Shown: positions 15,845 through 27,275, counted from the first letter of the stretch. The stretch: DNA of 64,000 nucleotides from Streptomyces aquilus (GCF_003955715.1 NZ_CP034463.1:7688001-7752000); one strand, 5' to 3'. Numbers and translations are program-made. The notes: a model not told the origin generated them from the sequence alone.

Positions 15845-16603
15845 ATGACATCCGAATCCGCGTCCCCAGCCACGTCGCCGGCCGACGCCTCCGACGCCTC
15901 GTACCGCTTCGACGACCTGACCGCCTTGTACGTCAACTGCACCCTCAAGCCGTCCCCGCAGCTCAGTCACACCCAGGGGCTGATCGACAAGAGCGCGGAG
16001 ATCATGATGTCGCGCGGGGTGACCACGTCCGAGATCCGTGCCGTCGACCACGACATCGCGCCCGGCGTCTATCCGGACATGACCGAGCACGGCTTCGCCG
16101 TCGACGAGTGGCCCGCGCTCTACGAGCGGGTGATGGCCGCGGACATCCTGGTCATCGCCGGGCCGATCTGGCTGGGCGACAACAGCTCGGTGACGAAGAA
16201 GGTGATCGAGCGGCTCTACGCCTGCTCGTCCCTGCTCAACTCGCAAGGGCAGTACGCCTATTACGGCCGCGTCGGCGGCTGTCTCATCACCGGCAACGAG
16301 GACGGCGTCAAGCACTGCGCGATGAACGTCCTCTACAGCCTCCAGCACCTCGGCTACACGATCCCGCCGCAGGCCGACGCCGGCTGGATCGGTCCGGCGG
16401 GACCCGGACCGTCGTATCTCGACGCCGGTTCGGGCGGCCCGGAGAACGACTTCACCAACCGCAACACCTCGTTCATGACCTGGAACCTCATGCACCTCGC
16501 CGCGCTGCTGAAGCGGGCCGGGGGCGTCCCCGCGTACGGCAACCAGCGGTCCCAGTGGGACGCCGGGTGCCGGCCGGGGGCGGAGAATCCGGAGCACCGG
16601 TGA
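15845..16603 (+). CDS. Flavodoxin-fold NAD(P)H reductase family protein
   Basis: This 252-residue protein resembles FMN-binding flavodoxin-like reductases (NADPH-dependent FMN reductase/WrbA-type). The first strand leads into VNCTLKPSP, the phosphate-binding-loop region, and the second FMN loop is GPIWLGDNSSV near residue 110. GGCLITGNEDGVKHC and the C-terminal Trp/Asn-rich part are typical of the actinobacterial branch. Function is likely reduction of quinones or flavin using NAD(P)H. The ATG at 15845 is the best start but has only a weak ribosome site. Its last codons form the first unit of a 15-bp tandem repeat. Confidence 0.8.
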   Translation: MTSESASPATSPADASDASYRFDDLTALYVNCTLKPSPQLSHTQGLIDKSAEIMMSRGVTTSEIRAVDHDIAPGVYPDMTEHGFAVDEWPALYERVMAADILVIAGPIWLGDNSSVTKKVIERLYACSSLLNSQGQYAYYGRVGGCLITGNEDGVKHCAMNVLYSLQHLGYTIPPQADAGWIGPAGPGPSYLDAGSGGPENDFTNRNTSFMTWNLMHLAALLKRAGGVPAYGNQRSQWDAGCRPGAENPEHR

Positions 16604-16664
16604 CCTGAGCACTGATGACCCGAGCACCGTTGCCCCGAGCGCCGTTGCCCCGAGCACCGTCGAG
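16590..16664. repeat. Five tandem 15-bp repeats spanning a stop codon
   Basis: The unit CCGAGCACCGTTGCC recurs with small changes at 16590-16604, 16605-16619, 16620-16634, 16635-16649 and 16650-16664. The first unit contains the stop codon of the flavodoxin-like gene. Confidence 0.85.
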
Positions 16665-16796
16665 GCGCACCACGCCGGGGCCGGTGCGGCGGAAAACTTG
16701 ACCGAACCGGGGCCGCCGGCAAGGCGTCAAAGTGCTGGCCACGACGCATACTTCACGATGCGGGGACGTCTCGCCAGGACGTGGGGGAGTGACCGG

Positions 16797-17327
16797 GTGA
16801 GCGGTGTGGGGGACGGGCTGGGCAAGGTCGAGGTGAAGCTTCGCTGGGATCCGAGCCCGTACGGGGAACCTCCTCGGCATCTCGACATCATCGCCGCGAC
16901 CTACTCGGTCGACGATCCTCACGGGCGGCCGGTGTATGTCGTGCACCACGACAGCCGGTCCCCGGACGGCACGATCAACATGACCCGGCACAGCGAGACC
17001 GGCATGGGGTACGGGTTCGTCGAGGCGATGGTGCTGGAGTTCGACCGGGTGTCGTCCGCCTACGGGCGGGTGGTGGTCGGGGTGGGCATCCATCAGGACA
17101 GCGGTCCCCGCACGTTCGGCGAGATCGCCAACGCCGGGGTGGTCGTCGTGGAGGGCTATCGGCCGCTGCTCGCCGACGACTTCACGACGGTCGCCGACGC
17201 CACGGCCGCGACGGTCGTGGAGTTCACCAGGGACGAGTCGGGGGCGTGGCGGTTCCGCGGCATGGTCCGGGGATACGACAGCGATCCGGTGCTCTTCGCC
17301 GCCGAGATGGGCACCATGCGGCGGTGA
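16797..17327 (+). CDS. TerD-family protein
   Basis: This 176-residue protein has the TerD beta-sandwich pattern: a strand with KLRWDPSPYG, LDIIAATYSVD, Asp-rich loops (HHDSRSPDG) that in the family bind Ca2+, and a C-terminal strand EFTRDESGAWRFRGMVRGYD. TerD proteins are linked to tellurite resistance, stress and, in Streptomyces, calcium-related differentiation (family knowledge). The GTG at 16797 is chosen because GGGGAG lies 7 bp upstream and the domain begins 13 residues in; an in-frame ATG at 16758 would add 13 residues. It stands alone. Confidence 0.8.
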   Translation: MSGVGDGLGKVEVKLRWDPSPYGEPPRHLDIIAATYSVDDPHGRPVYVVHHDSRSPDGTINMTRHSETGMGYGFVEAMVLEFDRVSSAYGRVVVGVGIHQDSGPRTFGEIANAGVVVVEGYRPLLADDFTTVADATAATVVEFTRDESGAWRFRGMVRGYDSDPVLFAAEMGTMRR

Positions 17328-17348
17328 GCGGTGAGCGGTGAGCGGTGA
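17321..17348. repeat. Four tandem 7-bp repeats at the TerD-like stop codon
   Basis: GCGGTGA is repeated exactly four times (17321-17327, 17328-17334, 17335-17341, 17342-17348). The first unit carries the stop codon of the TerD-like gene, so a slip in copy number would leave the protein unchanged. Confidence 0.9.
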
Positions 17349-17389
17349 GCGGCCGTGAGTCGGTGATCACCGGACGGCAGAATGGCCGC

Positions 17390-18349
17390 ATGACCGTTTA
17401 CTGCGCTGTGCTGGACGACTACCAGGGCGCCGCCCTGACCCTGGCCGACTGGAGTGCCCTCGACGGCAGGGTCGAGGTGCGGGCGTTCCGTGAACACATC
17501 GCCGACCGGGACAAGTTGGTCGCCGAGCTCGCCGACTGCGAGATCGTCGTGGCCATGCGGGAGCGCACCCCCTTCGACGCCGACCTGCTGAGCCGGCTGC
17601 CGAGGCTGCGGCTGCTGGTGACCACCGGGATGCGCAACGCCTCCATCGACCTCGCCGCGGCCACGGCCCAGGGCGTCACCGTCTGCGGTACGGCGAGCAG
17701 TTCGACCCCGCCCGTCGAACTCACCTGGGCGCTCCTGCTCGGCCTCGCCCGGCATGTCACCACCGAGAGCCGTGCCCTGCGCGAGGGCGGACCGTGGCAG
17801 TCCACCGTCGGACAGGACCTGCACGGCCGCACCCTCGGCCTGCTGGGGCTCGGCAAGATCGGCAGCCGGGTCGCCAGGGTCGCGACCGCCTTCGGAATGG
17901 AGGTGGTGGCGTGGAGCCGGCACCTCACCGCCGAGCGGGCGGCGGAGGAAGGGGTCCAACTGGCCGACGGCAAGGCGGACTTGCTGCGGCGCAGCGACTT
18001 CGTCTCGGTCCACCTGGTGCTGTCCGACCGCACCCGCGGCCTGCTCGGCGAGCCGGAACTGCGCGCCATGCGCCCGCACGCGTTCCTGGTCAACACCTCC
18101 CGCGCGGCGATCGTCGACCGGGCCGCCCTCCTGCGGGCGCTGCGCGAGGGCTGGATCGCCGGCGCGGGCCTCGACGTCTTCGACACCGAGCCGCTGCCCG
18201 CCGACGACCCCCTGCGCGCCCTCCCGAACGTACTGGCCACGCCCCACCTCGGCTACGTCACCGAGCACAACTACCGTACGTACTACCGGGAAGCGGTGGA
18301 GGACATCGCCGCGTTCCTGGACGGTAGCCCGGTGCGCGCGCTGAACTAG
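17390..18349 (+). CDS. D-2-hydroxyacid dehydrogenase
   Basis: This 319-residue NAD-dependent oxidoreductase interconverts a 2-oxo acid and a D-2-hydroxy acid. It has the Rossmann motif GLGKIG near residue 157, the substrate-binding Arg in NTSRAAIVDR near 243, the acidic partner Glu in DVFDTEPLP near 265 and the catalytic His in TPHLG near 285. It is the D-isomer-specific family (phosphoglycerate/glyoxylate-reductase-like). The ATG at 17390 starts the N-terminal strand VYCAVLDDYQG. Substrate unknown. It is convergent with the efflux gene and its last codons are the first unit of a tandem repeat. Confidence 0.88.
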   Translation: MTVYCAVLDDYQGAALTLADWSALDGRVEVRAFREHIADRDKLVAELADCEIVVAMRERTPFDADLLSRLPRLRLLVTTGMRNASIDLAAATAQGVTVCGTASSSTPPVELTWALLLGLARHVTTESRALREGGPWQSTVGQDLHGRTLGLLGLGKIGSRVARVATAFGMEVVAWSRHLTAERAAEEGVQLADGKADLLRRSDFVSVHLVLSDRTRGLLGEPELRAMRPHAFLVNTSRAAIVDRAALLRALREGWIAGAGLDVFDTEPLPADDPLRALPNVLATPHLGYVTEHNYRTYYREAVEDIAAFLDGSPVRALN

Positions 18350-18490
18350 CGGCAGGGCCGCCGATGTACGTCGGCGCGCGCTGAACTAGTGGCCGGGCCG
18401 CCCACGTACGTCCACCCGTGCACGCGCTGAGCTAGTGGCCGGGCCGCCCACGTACGTCCACCCGTGCGCGCGCTGAACTAGTGGCCGGGC
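18336..18490. repeat. 46-bp tandem repeats joining two convergent gene ends
   Basis: The landmark CTGAACTAG occurs at 18341, 18381, 18427 (as CTGAGCTAG) and 18473, giving periods of 40, 46 and 46 bp. Copies 2 and 3 are nearly identical, including the self-complementary ACGTACGT. The first copy contains the dehydrogenase stop codon and the last contains the stop codon of the minus-strand efflux gene. Confidence 0.9.
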
Positions 18491-20052
18491 GCCCGTCGTA
18501 CCCCCGTCGCCGCCATCAGCGCCCCCAGCACGCACAGCGCGCCCGCGACCAGCACCGACGTGTGCACGCCGTTCATGAAGGCCTGGTGGCTGCCCTCGAC
18601 GACCGCCGACTTCAGTTGCGTCGGCATCTCGGCCGAGACGGGGGCCGCGCCCATCGCCACCGCGTCCTTCGCCTCGGCCAGGCCGTTCGCCGCCCCGGCC
18701 GGGACGCCGGCGGAGGTCAGTTCGTCCGTCAGCGTGGCGCCGACGCGGCCGGTGATGAGGGAGACCAGCACGGACGTACCGAGCGCGCCGCCGATCTGGA
18801 GCGCGGTCGCCTGCAGACCGCCCGCCACGCCACCGTCCTTCACCGGCGCGTTCCCGACGATCGCGTCGGAGGAGGACGCCATCACCATGCCGACGCCCAG
18901 GCCGAGGGCGATGAACGGCGGCCACATGGTGGTGTACGACGAGTCCGCGCCCCAACTCAGCATCGTGAAGCAGGCGACCGCCTGGAGGGCCATGCCGAGC
19001 GGCATCGTCAGGCGCGGGCCGAAGCGGTCGGTGAGCGCGGCGCCCAGCGGGGAGGCCACGACCGAGGCCAGGCTCAGCGGCAGGGTGCGGACGCCGGCCT
19101 CGACGGGGGAGAAGCCGCGCACGTTCTGCAGGTACAGCATCACGAAGAAGATCACACCGAGCAGCACGAAGAAGTTCAGCGCGGTGATGACCGTGCCGAT
19201 CGTCAGCGCCGGGTTGCGGAACAGCCGCATCGGCAGCAGCGGGGACGCCACCCGGGTCTCGTACCAGCCGAAGACCAGCAGGAGCAGCACGCCCGCCGCC
19301 ATCGCGCCCAGCGTGCCGGCCGAAGTCCAGCCCCACGTCTCGCCCTTGACGACACCGAAGACCACGGCGAGCAGGCCCAGCGCGAGGAGGACGACACCGG
19401 CGCCGTCGAACTTCTCGCCCGCGGCGGCGGAGTTGCGGCTCTGCGGCAGGACCGCGGCGCTGAAGACGATCGCCACCACGCCGATGGGAGCGTTGATGTA
19501 GAAGACCGACTCCCAGTTGACGTGCTGGACGAGCAGTCCGCCGACGATGGGGCCGAGGGCCGTCGACACCGAGGAGACCATCGCCCAGATGCCGACGGCC
19601 ATGCCGAACTTCTTCGGGGGGAACACCGCGCGCAGCATGCCCAGGGTGTTCGGCATCAGCAGCGCGCCGAAGAAGCCCTGGAACGCGCGGAAGACGATGA
19701 CGCCGGTGATCGAGCCGGACAGGCCGATGGCGACGGACGCGGCGGTGAAGCCCGCGACGCCGATCAGGTAGAAGGTGCGGCGGCCGAAGCGGTCGCCGAG
19801 CTTGCCGCCGAGGATCAGGGCCGCGGCGAGCGCCAGCAGATAGGAGTTGGTGACCCACTGGAGGTCGGCCGTGGAAGCGTTGAGATCCCTGCCGATCTCC
19901 GGGTTGGCGATCGAGACGACCGAACCGTCGAGGCCGACCATGAAGAGGCCGAAGGCGACGGCTATGAGGGTCAGCCAGGGATTGGCGCGCGGACCGCGGG
20001 GTGTCGTCGCGGTGGGGGCGTGCGTGGAAGTGGCCAGGGTGTCGGAGGGCAT
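18478..20052 (-). CDS. MFS drug efflux transporter, DHA2 (EmrB/QacA) family
   Basis: This 524-residue protein should have 14 transmembrane segments and export drugs in exchange for protons. Visible motifs: D1-type LDGSVVSIANPEIGRDL in the first helix, motif A GGKLGDRFGRR near residue 80, and GPIVGGLL (motif C) near 165. A non-membrane tail of about 20 residues precedes the first helix. The adjacent marR gene, 33 bp upstream on the same strand, is the likely repressor of both, so the pair forms a drug-inducible operon. Confidence 0.92.
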   Translation of the reverse strand: MPSDTLATSTHAPTATTPRGPRANPWLTLIAVAFGLFMVGLDGSVVSIANPEIGRDLNASTADLQWVTNSYLLALAAALILGGKLGDRFGRRTFYLIGVAGFTAASVAIGLSGSITGVIVFRAFQGFFGALLMPNTLGMLRAVFPPKKFGMAVGIWAMVSSVSTALGPIVGGLLVQHVNWESVFYINAPIGVVAIVFSAAVLPQSRNSAAAGEKFDGAGVVLLALGLLAVVFGVVKGETWGWTSAGTLGAMAAGVLLLLVFGWYETRVASPLLPMRLFRNPALTIGTVITALNFFVLLGVIFFVMLYLQNVRGFSPVEAGVRTLPLSLASVVASPLGAALTDRFGPRLTMPLGMALQAVACFTMLSWGADSSYTTMWPPFIALGLGVGMVMASSSDAIVGNAPVKDGGVAGGLQATALQIGGALGTSVLVSLITGRVGATLTDELTSAGVPAGAANGLAEAKDAVAMGAAPVSAEMPTQLKSAVVEGSHQAFMNGVHTSVLVAGALCVLGALMAATGVRRAPGH

Positions 20053-20085
20053 GGCTGTGCCTGTCCTTCGTGAGGGCGGGAGTGA

Positions 20086-20541
20086 TCAGCGGGCGTGGGA
20101 GTGGAGACGTCCGCTGAGTGACTCCAGCGCGCCCAACGCCGAGCCGAGGGCTTCCAGTTCGCCGTCGGTGAGGGCACGCAGGGCGCGCGCGAGATGGGCG
20201 CCCTTCAGCCGGTTGACCTCGGCCAGCCGCTGCCGGGAGGTCGGGGTGAGATGCAGATGCGCGACCCGCTTGTCGGCGGGGTCCGGCCGGCGCTCCAGCA
20301 TGCCCTGCTCGGTCATCTGCGTGACGAGCGCGCTGACGTTGTTCGGCTTCATCAGCAGGGCGTCCGCGGCCGCGCGTACGGTCACGCCCTCGTGCGCCTC
20401 GACATGGCGCAGCAGCGCGAGCTGGGCCTCGGGGGGCTTGGGGTGCGGGAAGTCCTGGTCGACCTGGCGGTCCAGGGCCCGGTAGAGGGCGGGCAGGCAC
20501 GCCGCGAGGCCTGCGGCCACGTGGTCGATGTCCTGGCGCAT
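20086..20541 (-). CDS. MarR-family regulator of the efflux pump
   Basis: This 151-residue winged-helix protein has its helix-turn-helix at about residues 52-75 (VRAAADALLMKPNNVSALVTQM) and the wing DPADKRVAHLHLT at 92-104, both typical of MarR. It is transcribed with the DHA2 pump. The ATG at 20541 has no Shine-Dalgarno sequence; the promoter described next places the mRNA start at the ATG. Confidence 0.88.
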   Translation of the reverse strand: MRQDIDHVAAGLAACLPALYRALDRQVDQDFPHPKPPEAQLALLRHVEAHEGVTVRAAADALLMKPNNVSALVTQMTEQGMLERRPDPADKRVAHLHLTPTSRQRLAEVNRLKGAHLARALRALTDGELEALGSALGALESLSGRLHSHAR

Positions 20542-20547
20542 ACGAGG

Positions 20548-20585
20548 AGAATAGATATGACCGGATACCTATGTCAACAGAGGTA
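20548..20585 (-). promoter_or_regulatory. Leaderless promoter and operator of marR-efflux
   Basis: Minus strand: perfect -35 TTGACA (20577-20572), 18-bp spacer, TATTCT (20553-20548), then 6 bp to the ATG. The inverted repeat TACCT-N10-AGGTA (20566-20585) covers the -35 box and is the natural place for MarR autorepression. Confidence 0.65.
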
Positions 20586-20601
20586 ATCGCCTCCGGACAT
20601 G

Positions 20602-20635
20602 CGGGTGGGGCGACCCCTGAGGATCGCCCCGCCCG
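20602..20635. terminator. Terminator hairpin after katG
   Basis: A 12-bp stem (20602-20613 with 20624-20635, one G-T pair) around a 10-base loop lies 20 bp past the katG stop. Confidence 0.75.
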
Positions 20636-20655
20636 GACTCATGGAGTCAGAAGGC

Positions 20656-23360
<2,705 letters not shown>

Positions 23361-23367
23361 GCCGGAC

Positions 23368-23405
23368 AACCTACCCCCGTAAACACGAATAGTTCAAGAA
23401 AAGGA
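23368..23405 (-). promoter_or_regulatory. furA-katG promoter, predicted leaderless, with AT-rich operator
   Basis: Minus strand: TTGAAC (23397-23392), 18-bp spacer, TAGGTT (23373-23368), then 7 bp to the furA ATG. No ribosome site is present. Mycobacterial furA is known to be transcribed as a leaderless mRNA with an AT-rich FurA site over the promoter; the AT-rich patch here (23380-23405, with GAA-TAG-TTC symmetry) fits that arrangement. Confidence 0.7.
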
Positions 23406-23511
23406 ATCCTCCCAGTTTGATGTCGGGCACCTTGACCGCGGGAGAACCCTTGGGGCCACTGGGTACGGGCGGCGGTGTTCGAGGCTGTCTGCGTGCTGCT
23501 CGGCCGCGCCC

Positions 23512-26500
23512 TCACCGTCGTAGCGAACGCAGCACCCCCAGCGCCGCGCCCGCCACCCCCGCCGCGGCCACCCCGCTCCCCGCCAGGGCGAGTGCCCGGG
23601 CCCGGCGGCCCGGAGGGGTCGGGCGGGTGTCCGGGGCCACGCCGTACGCGCTGCCGTACGCGGCACCGGCCCCGCCCGGCAGACCCACCGCCAGCAGCTC
23701 CGCGAGGTGGACGCCCTCGTGGCCGCCGCTGTCGAACTCGGCCACCTGGGTGCGGCAGCTGAAGCCGTCGGCCAGCACCACCGTCTCCGGTGCCGCGTCC
23801 CGCAGCCTCGGCAGCAGGACGCGTTCCGCGCACGCCTCGCTGACGTCGAGATGCCCCGGCTCGAAGCCGAAGTTCCCGGCCAGCCCGCAGCATCCGGAGT
23901 CCAGCCGTTCGGCGTCGACGCCGGCGCGGCGCAGCAGTTCGGCGTCGGCGTCCCAGCCGAGGACCGCGTGCTGGTGGCAGTGCACCTGCGCCAGGGCGTG
24001 CGCGGAACGCTCCGGGACCTGCGGGGGCTCGTACCCGGGGGAGTGCTCGGTCAGCAGCTCGGCGAGCGTCACCGTCCGGTCGCGCAGCCGCCGTACGTCC
24101 CGGTCGCCGGGGAACAGGTCGTGCGCGTCCGAGCGGAACACCGCCGCGCAGCTCGGTTCCAGCACGACCACCCGCCCGCCGTCCCGCACATGCGGCGCGA
24201 GGTGCCGTACGGTACGGCCCAACACCCGCTCGGCGACGCCGAGTTGCCCGGTGGAGATCCAGGTCAGCCCACAGCACAGCGGCTCGGTGGGCAACTCCAC
24301 CCGCCAGCCCGCGTGTTCCAGCAGGGCCACGGCGGCCCGGCCGACGTGCGGATGGAAGTGGTTGGTGAAGGTGTCCGGCCACAGCAGGACGCTCCCGCGC
24401 GCGCCGTCGCCGTACGGCTCATGCCGCGCGAACCACTGCTGGAGCGTCTCGGTGGCGAACAGCGGTATCTCGCGGTTCTCGACACCGGCCGCGGCGACCG
24501 CCACGCGCGCGAGGGGCGGTGTGTGGGTGAGGGCGTTCACGGCCGGTCCCAGCCGGGAGCGGCCCACGGCCTGGGCGAGCAGCGGCAGCCAGCCCATCGA
24601 CAGATGCGCGCGCGGCCGCCGCCACCAGCGGCCCTCGTAGTGGTGGGACAGGAACTCCGCCTTGTACGTCGCCATGTCGACGTCGGCCGGGCAGTCCCGC
24701 TTGCAGCCCTTGCAGGCCAGACACAGGTCGAGTGCGTCGTGCACCGCCTGTGAACGCCAGCCGTCCCGGATCGCGCTGTCGCCATGACCGTCGAGCATCT
24801 CGAACAGCAGCCGCGCCCGGCCGCGCGTGGAATGCTCCTCCTCCCGCGTGACCTGGTACGACGGGCACATCACCGAGCCCTCGGTGGTGAGTTGGCGGCA
24901 CTTGCCCACGCCTACGCACCGGTTGGCCGCCTCGGCGAACGAACCGCCGTCGTCCGGGAAGGCGAAGTGCAGGTCCCGGGGAGCGTACGGGGCCCAGTCG
25001 GCGCCGAGACGGAGGTTCTCGTCGAGGCGGTACGGGGCCACGACCTTCCCCGGGTTCATCCGGTTGAGCGGGTCGAAGGCACCCTTCAACTCGTTGAAGG
25101 CGCCGACCAGTTGCTCCCCGAACATCCGGGGCAGCAGCTCGCCCCGGCTCTGCCCGTCCCCGTGCTCGCCGGAGAACGAACCGCCGAACTCGGCCACCAG
25201 ATCGGCGGCCCGCTCCATGAACCTGCGATACGCGGCCACCCCGTCCGCGGAGTACAGGTCGAAGGGGATGCGGGTGTGCACGCAGCCCTGCCCGAAGTGG
25301 CCGTACAGGCTCGGGCCGGTGTCGCTCAGGTACCCGAACTCCCCGTACAGGTGCCGCAGTCGACGCAGATAGTCGCCGAGCCGGTCCGGCGGGACCGCCG
25401 AGTCCTCCCAGCCCTCGAAGGTGTCGGGGCGGCCCGGGATGTGCGCGGTCGCGCCGAGACCGGCCTCGCGGACCTGCCACAACTCCGCTTCGTGGGAAGG
25501 GTCGTCGAAGAAGGCGACCGTGGGATCGTGCTCGGACGCGTGCAGCCCGTCCAGCATCCGGTGCGCGTGCTCGTCGGACTCCTCGACCGTCTCCCCGCCG
25601 AACTGCACCATCAAATAGGCGTCGCCCTCCGGGAGTTCGGCGCGTGCCTTCGGGTTGAGGTGCTTGATCCGCTCGTCCCGGATCAGCCGCGAGTCGACTC
25701 CCTCCAGGGCGAGCGGCTCGTACGGCAGGATCTCCGGCACGGCGTCGGCGGCCGCCTCGATGTCCGGGAAGCCGAGCACGACCAGCGTCCGCTCCTTCAC
25801 CACCGGCACCAGCTTCAGTTCGGCGCGCAGGACGGTCACCAGCGTCGACTCGCTGCCGACGAGGAGGCCCGCGACGTCGAAGCCGTGCTCGGGGAGGAGC
25901 GAGTCGAGGTTGTACCCGGACACACGGCGGGGGATGTCCGGGAAGCGGCGGCGGATCTCGTCGGCCTGCGTGTCGCGGAGCGTACGCAGATGGCGGTAGA
26001 GGGTGGCGCGCAGGTCGCCCTGGCGTTCGATGGCCGCGTACTCGTCGTCGTCCGTCTTCCCGCACCAGAACCGGGTGCCGTCGTAGAGCAGCACTTCGAG
26101 GCGGACGATGTTGTCCACGACCTTGCCGTACGCCTGGGCCGTGGCACCGCACGAGTTGTTGCCGATCATGCCGCCGATCGTGCAGTTGGCGTGCGTGGCG
26201 GGCTCCGGGCCGAAACGGAGGCCGGTGGGCGCCAGCCGGCGGTTGAGGTCGTCCAGGACAATGCCGGGCTGGACGACGCAGGTACGGGCCTCGAGGTCCA
26301 CGGATTCGATGCGATGGCAGTACTTCGACCAGTCGATGACGATCGCCGTGTTCGTGCACTGACCGGCGAGGCTCGTACCGCCACCCCGGGAGAGCACGGG
26401 GGCGTCGAACTCACGGGCGACGGCCACGGCCTCGGCCGCGGCCTCCGGGGTACGGGGGACCACCACACCGATCGGGGTCTGACGGAAGTTCGAGGCGTCG

Positions 26501-26583
26501 GTGGAGTAGGCGGCTCGCGAACCGGCGTCGAAGCGGACCTCGCCGTTTATGCGGTGGCGGAGGGTTGATTCGAGGGTGGGCAT
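23512..26583 (-). CDS. FAD/Fe-S D-lactate (2-hydroxyacid) dehydrogenase, fused
   Basis: This 1,023-residue single chain combines what other bacteria encode as GlcD/Dld plus GlcF/GlpC. N-terminal FAD-binding type 4 domain (about residues 38-270, with LSRGGGTSLAGQC), FAD-oxidase C-terminal domain (about 280-530), two cysteine clusters for [4Fe-4S] (C near 578 onward, and CLACKGCKRDCP near 625) and two CCG domains (LCCGLTW near 760, GCCGLAGNFGF near 905). A hydrophobic C-terminal helix ending in basic residues may tether it to the membrane. Likely oxidises D-lactate or another 2-hydroxyacid and passes electrons to menaquinone. It stands alone; the ATG at 26583 precedes the first conserved strand. 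Confidence 0.88.
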   Translation of the reverse strand: MPTLESTLRHRINGEVRFDAGSRAAYSTDASNFRQTPIGVVVPRTPEAAAEAVAVAREFDAPVLSRGGGTSLAGQCTNTAIVIDWSKYCHRIESVDLEARTCVVQPGIVLDDLNRRLAPTGLRFGPEPATHANCTIGGMIGNNSCGATAQAYGKVVDNIVRLEVLLYDGTRFWCGKTDDDEYAAIERQGDLRATLYRHLRTLRDTQADEIRRRFPDIPRRVSGYNLDSLLPEHGFDVAGLLVGSESTLVTVLRAELKLVPVVKERTLVVLGFPDIEAAADAVPEILPYEPLALEGVDSRLIRDERIKHLNPKARAELPEGDAYLMVQFGGETVEESDEHAHRMLDGLHASEHDPTVAFFDDPSHEAELWQVREAGLGATAHIPGRPDTFEGWEDSAVPPDRLGDYLRRLRHLYGEFGYLSDTGPSLYGHFGQGCVHTRIPFDLYSADGVAAYRRFMERAADLVAEFGGSFSGEHGDGQSRGELLPRMFGEQLVGAFNELKGAFDPLNRMNPGKVVAPYRLDENLRLGADWAPYAPRDLHFAFPDDGGSFAEAANRCVGVGKCRQLTTEGSVMCPSYQVTREEEHSTRGRARLLFEMLDGHGDSAIRDGWRSQAVHDALDLCLACKGCKRDCPADVDMATYKAEFLSHHYEGRWWRRPRAHLSMGWLPLLAQAVGRSRLGPAVNALTHTPPLARVAVAAAGVENREIPLFATETLQQWFARHEPYGDGARGSVLLWPDTFTNHFHPHVGRAAVALLEHAGWRVELPTEPLCCGLTWISTGQLGVAERVLGRTVRHLAPHVRDGGRVVVLEPSCAAVFRSDAHDLFPGDRDVRRLRDRTVTLAELLTEHSPGYEPPQVPERSAHALAQVHCHQHAVLGWDADAELLRRAGVDAERLDSGCCGLAGNFGFEPGHLDVSEACAERVLLPRLRDAAPETVVLADGFSCRTQVAEFDSGGHEGVHLAELLAVGLPGGAGAAYGSAYGVAPDTRPTPPGRRARALALAGSGVAAAGVAGAALGVLRSLRR

Positions 26584-26700
26584 GGGGGCCGGGTACCCAC
26601 TCTCGCAGTTCGGTGCGTTGAGAAGGTGCCTTCTGTAGTTGGCGGGCCGAATATCCGGGTCGGTCGCCTTCGGGGCGCTCTCAGCCGGTGTCGAGGTTCT

Positions 26701-27180
26701 CTACGCCTCCGGCATCAAGGCGCGCATCGCCTCGCACTGGGCCGGGCCCATGAAGCGGGCCAGGCCCTCCTTCACCGTCGTCGCCAAGGTTGCGGAGGCG
26801 TCCTTCAGCAGGGCTCGGGCCTTTTCCGTGAGGGCCACCTCCACGCCTCGTTTGTCGCCGCAGACGGACTGACGGGTGACCAGGCCCGCGTGCTGGAGGC
26901 AGGCGATCTGGTAGGTGAGGCGGGTCTTGGGGCGGCCCAGGAGCTCGGCGATGCGGGTCATGCGCAGGGCCTCGCCGGGGTGTCCGGCCAGCAGGCACAG
27001 GATGAGGAACTCGTCGTGCGAGACGTCCAGCCGCTCCTTGACCACCGAACGCAGCTCCTGCTCGACGGCCCCGGTCGCGGCCAGCATCAGCATCCAGGCG
27101 TGCAGCTCCGCGGGGAGCAGTCCGTCACCTGTGGAGGAGGGGCAGTCGGAGTGGTCGGAGGGGGTGGAGTCGGCGGCCAT
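26701..27180 (-). CDS. MarR-family regulator divergent from yceI
   Basis: This 159-residue MarR-type protein has a helix-turn-helix near residues 72-98 (MTRIAELLGRPKTRLTYQIA) and a wing near 105-120. The N-terminal 20 residues are Ser/Asp-rich and disordered. It is divergently placed from yceI with 95 bp between, in which two related palindromes sit. Family members sense phenolic or oxidative signals. YceI is the obvious target. Confidence 0.88.
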   Translation of the reverse strand: MAADSTPSDHSDCPSSTGDGLLPAELHAWMLMLAATGAVEQELRSVVKERLDVSHDEFLILCLLAGHPGEALRMTRIAELLGRPKTRLTYQIACLQHAGLVTRQSVCGDKRGVEVALTEKARALLKDASATLATTVKEGLARFMGPAQCEAMRALMPEA

Positions 27181-27210
27181 GGGTTCCAGTGTATCTGTTG
27201 TTCAATTTTG

Positions 27211-27248
27211 GATTAGCGACTACGGTGGCTTTGTCATCCAAATTTGGA
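27211..27248. promoter_or_regulatory. Twin MarR-type operators between marR and yceI
   Basis: TCCAAATTTGGA (27237-27248) is a perfect 12-bp palindrome, and TTCAATTTTGGA (27211-27222) matches it at 10 of 12 bases. Centres are 26 bp apart, about 2.5 helical turns. AT-rich palindromes of this kind are typical MarR sites. Confidence 0.7.
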
Positions 27249-27275
27249 CTACAGCATCGCAGGAGTGAGAGAACC

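Noticed and set aside
18336..18490. Possible CRISPR-like array
   Set aside because: Repeats are directly tandem without unique spacers, carry two gene ends and have no cas genes nearby.
18386..20500. 704-codon frame overlapping the MFS and MarR genes
   Set aside because: Frame-shifted shadow of the real genes; Arg/Pro-rich with no domains.
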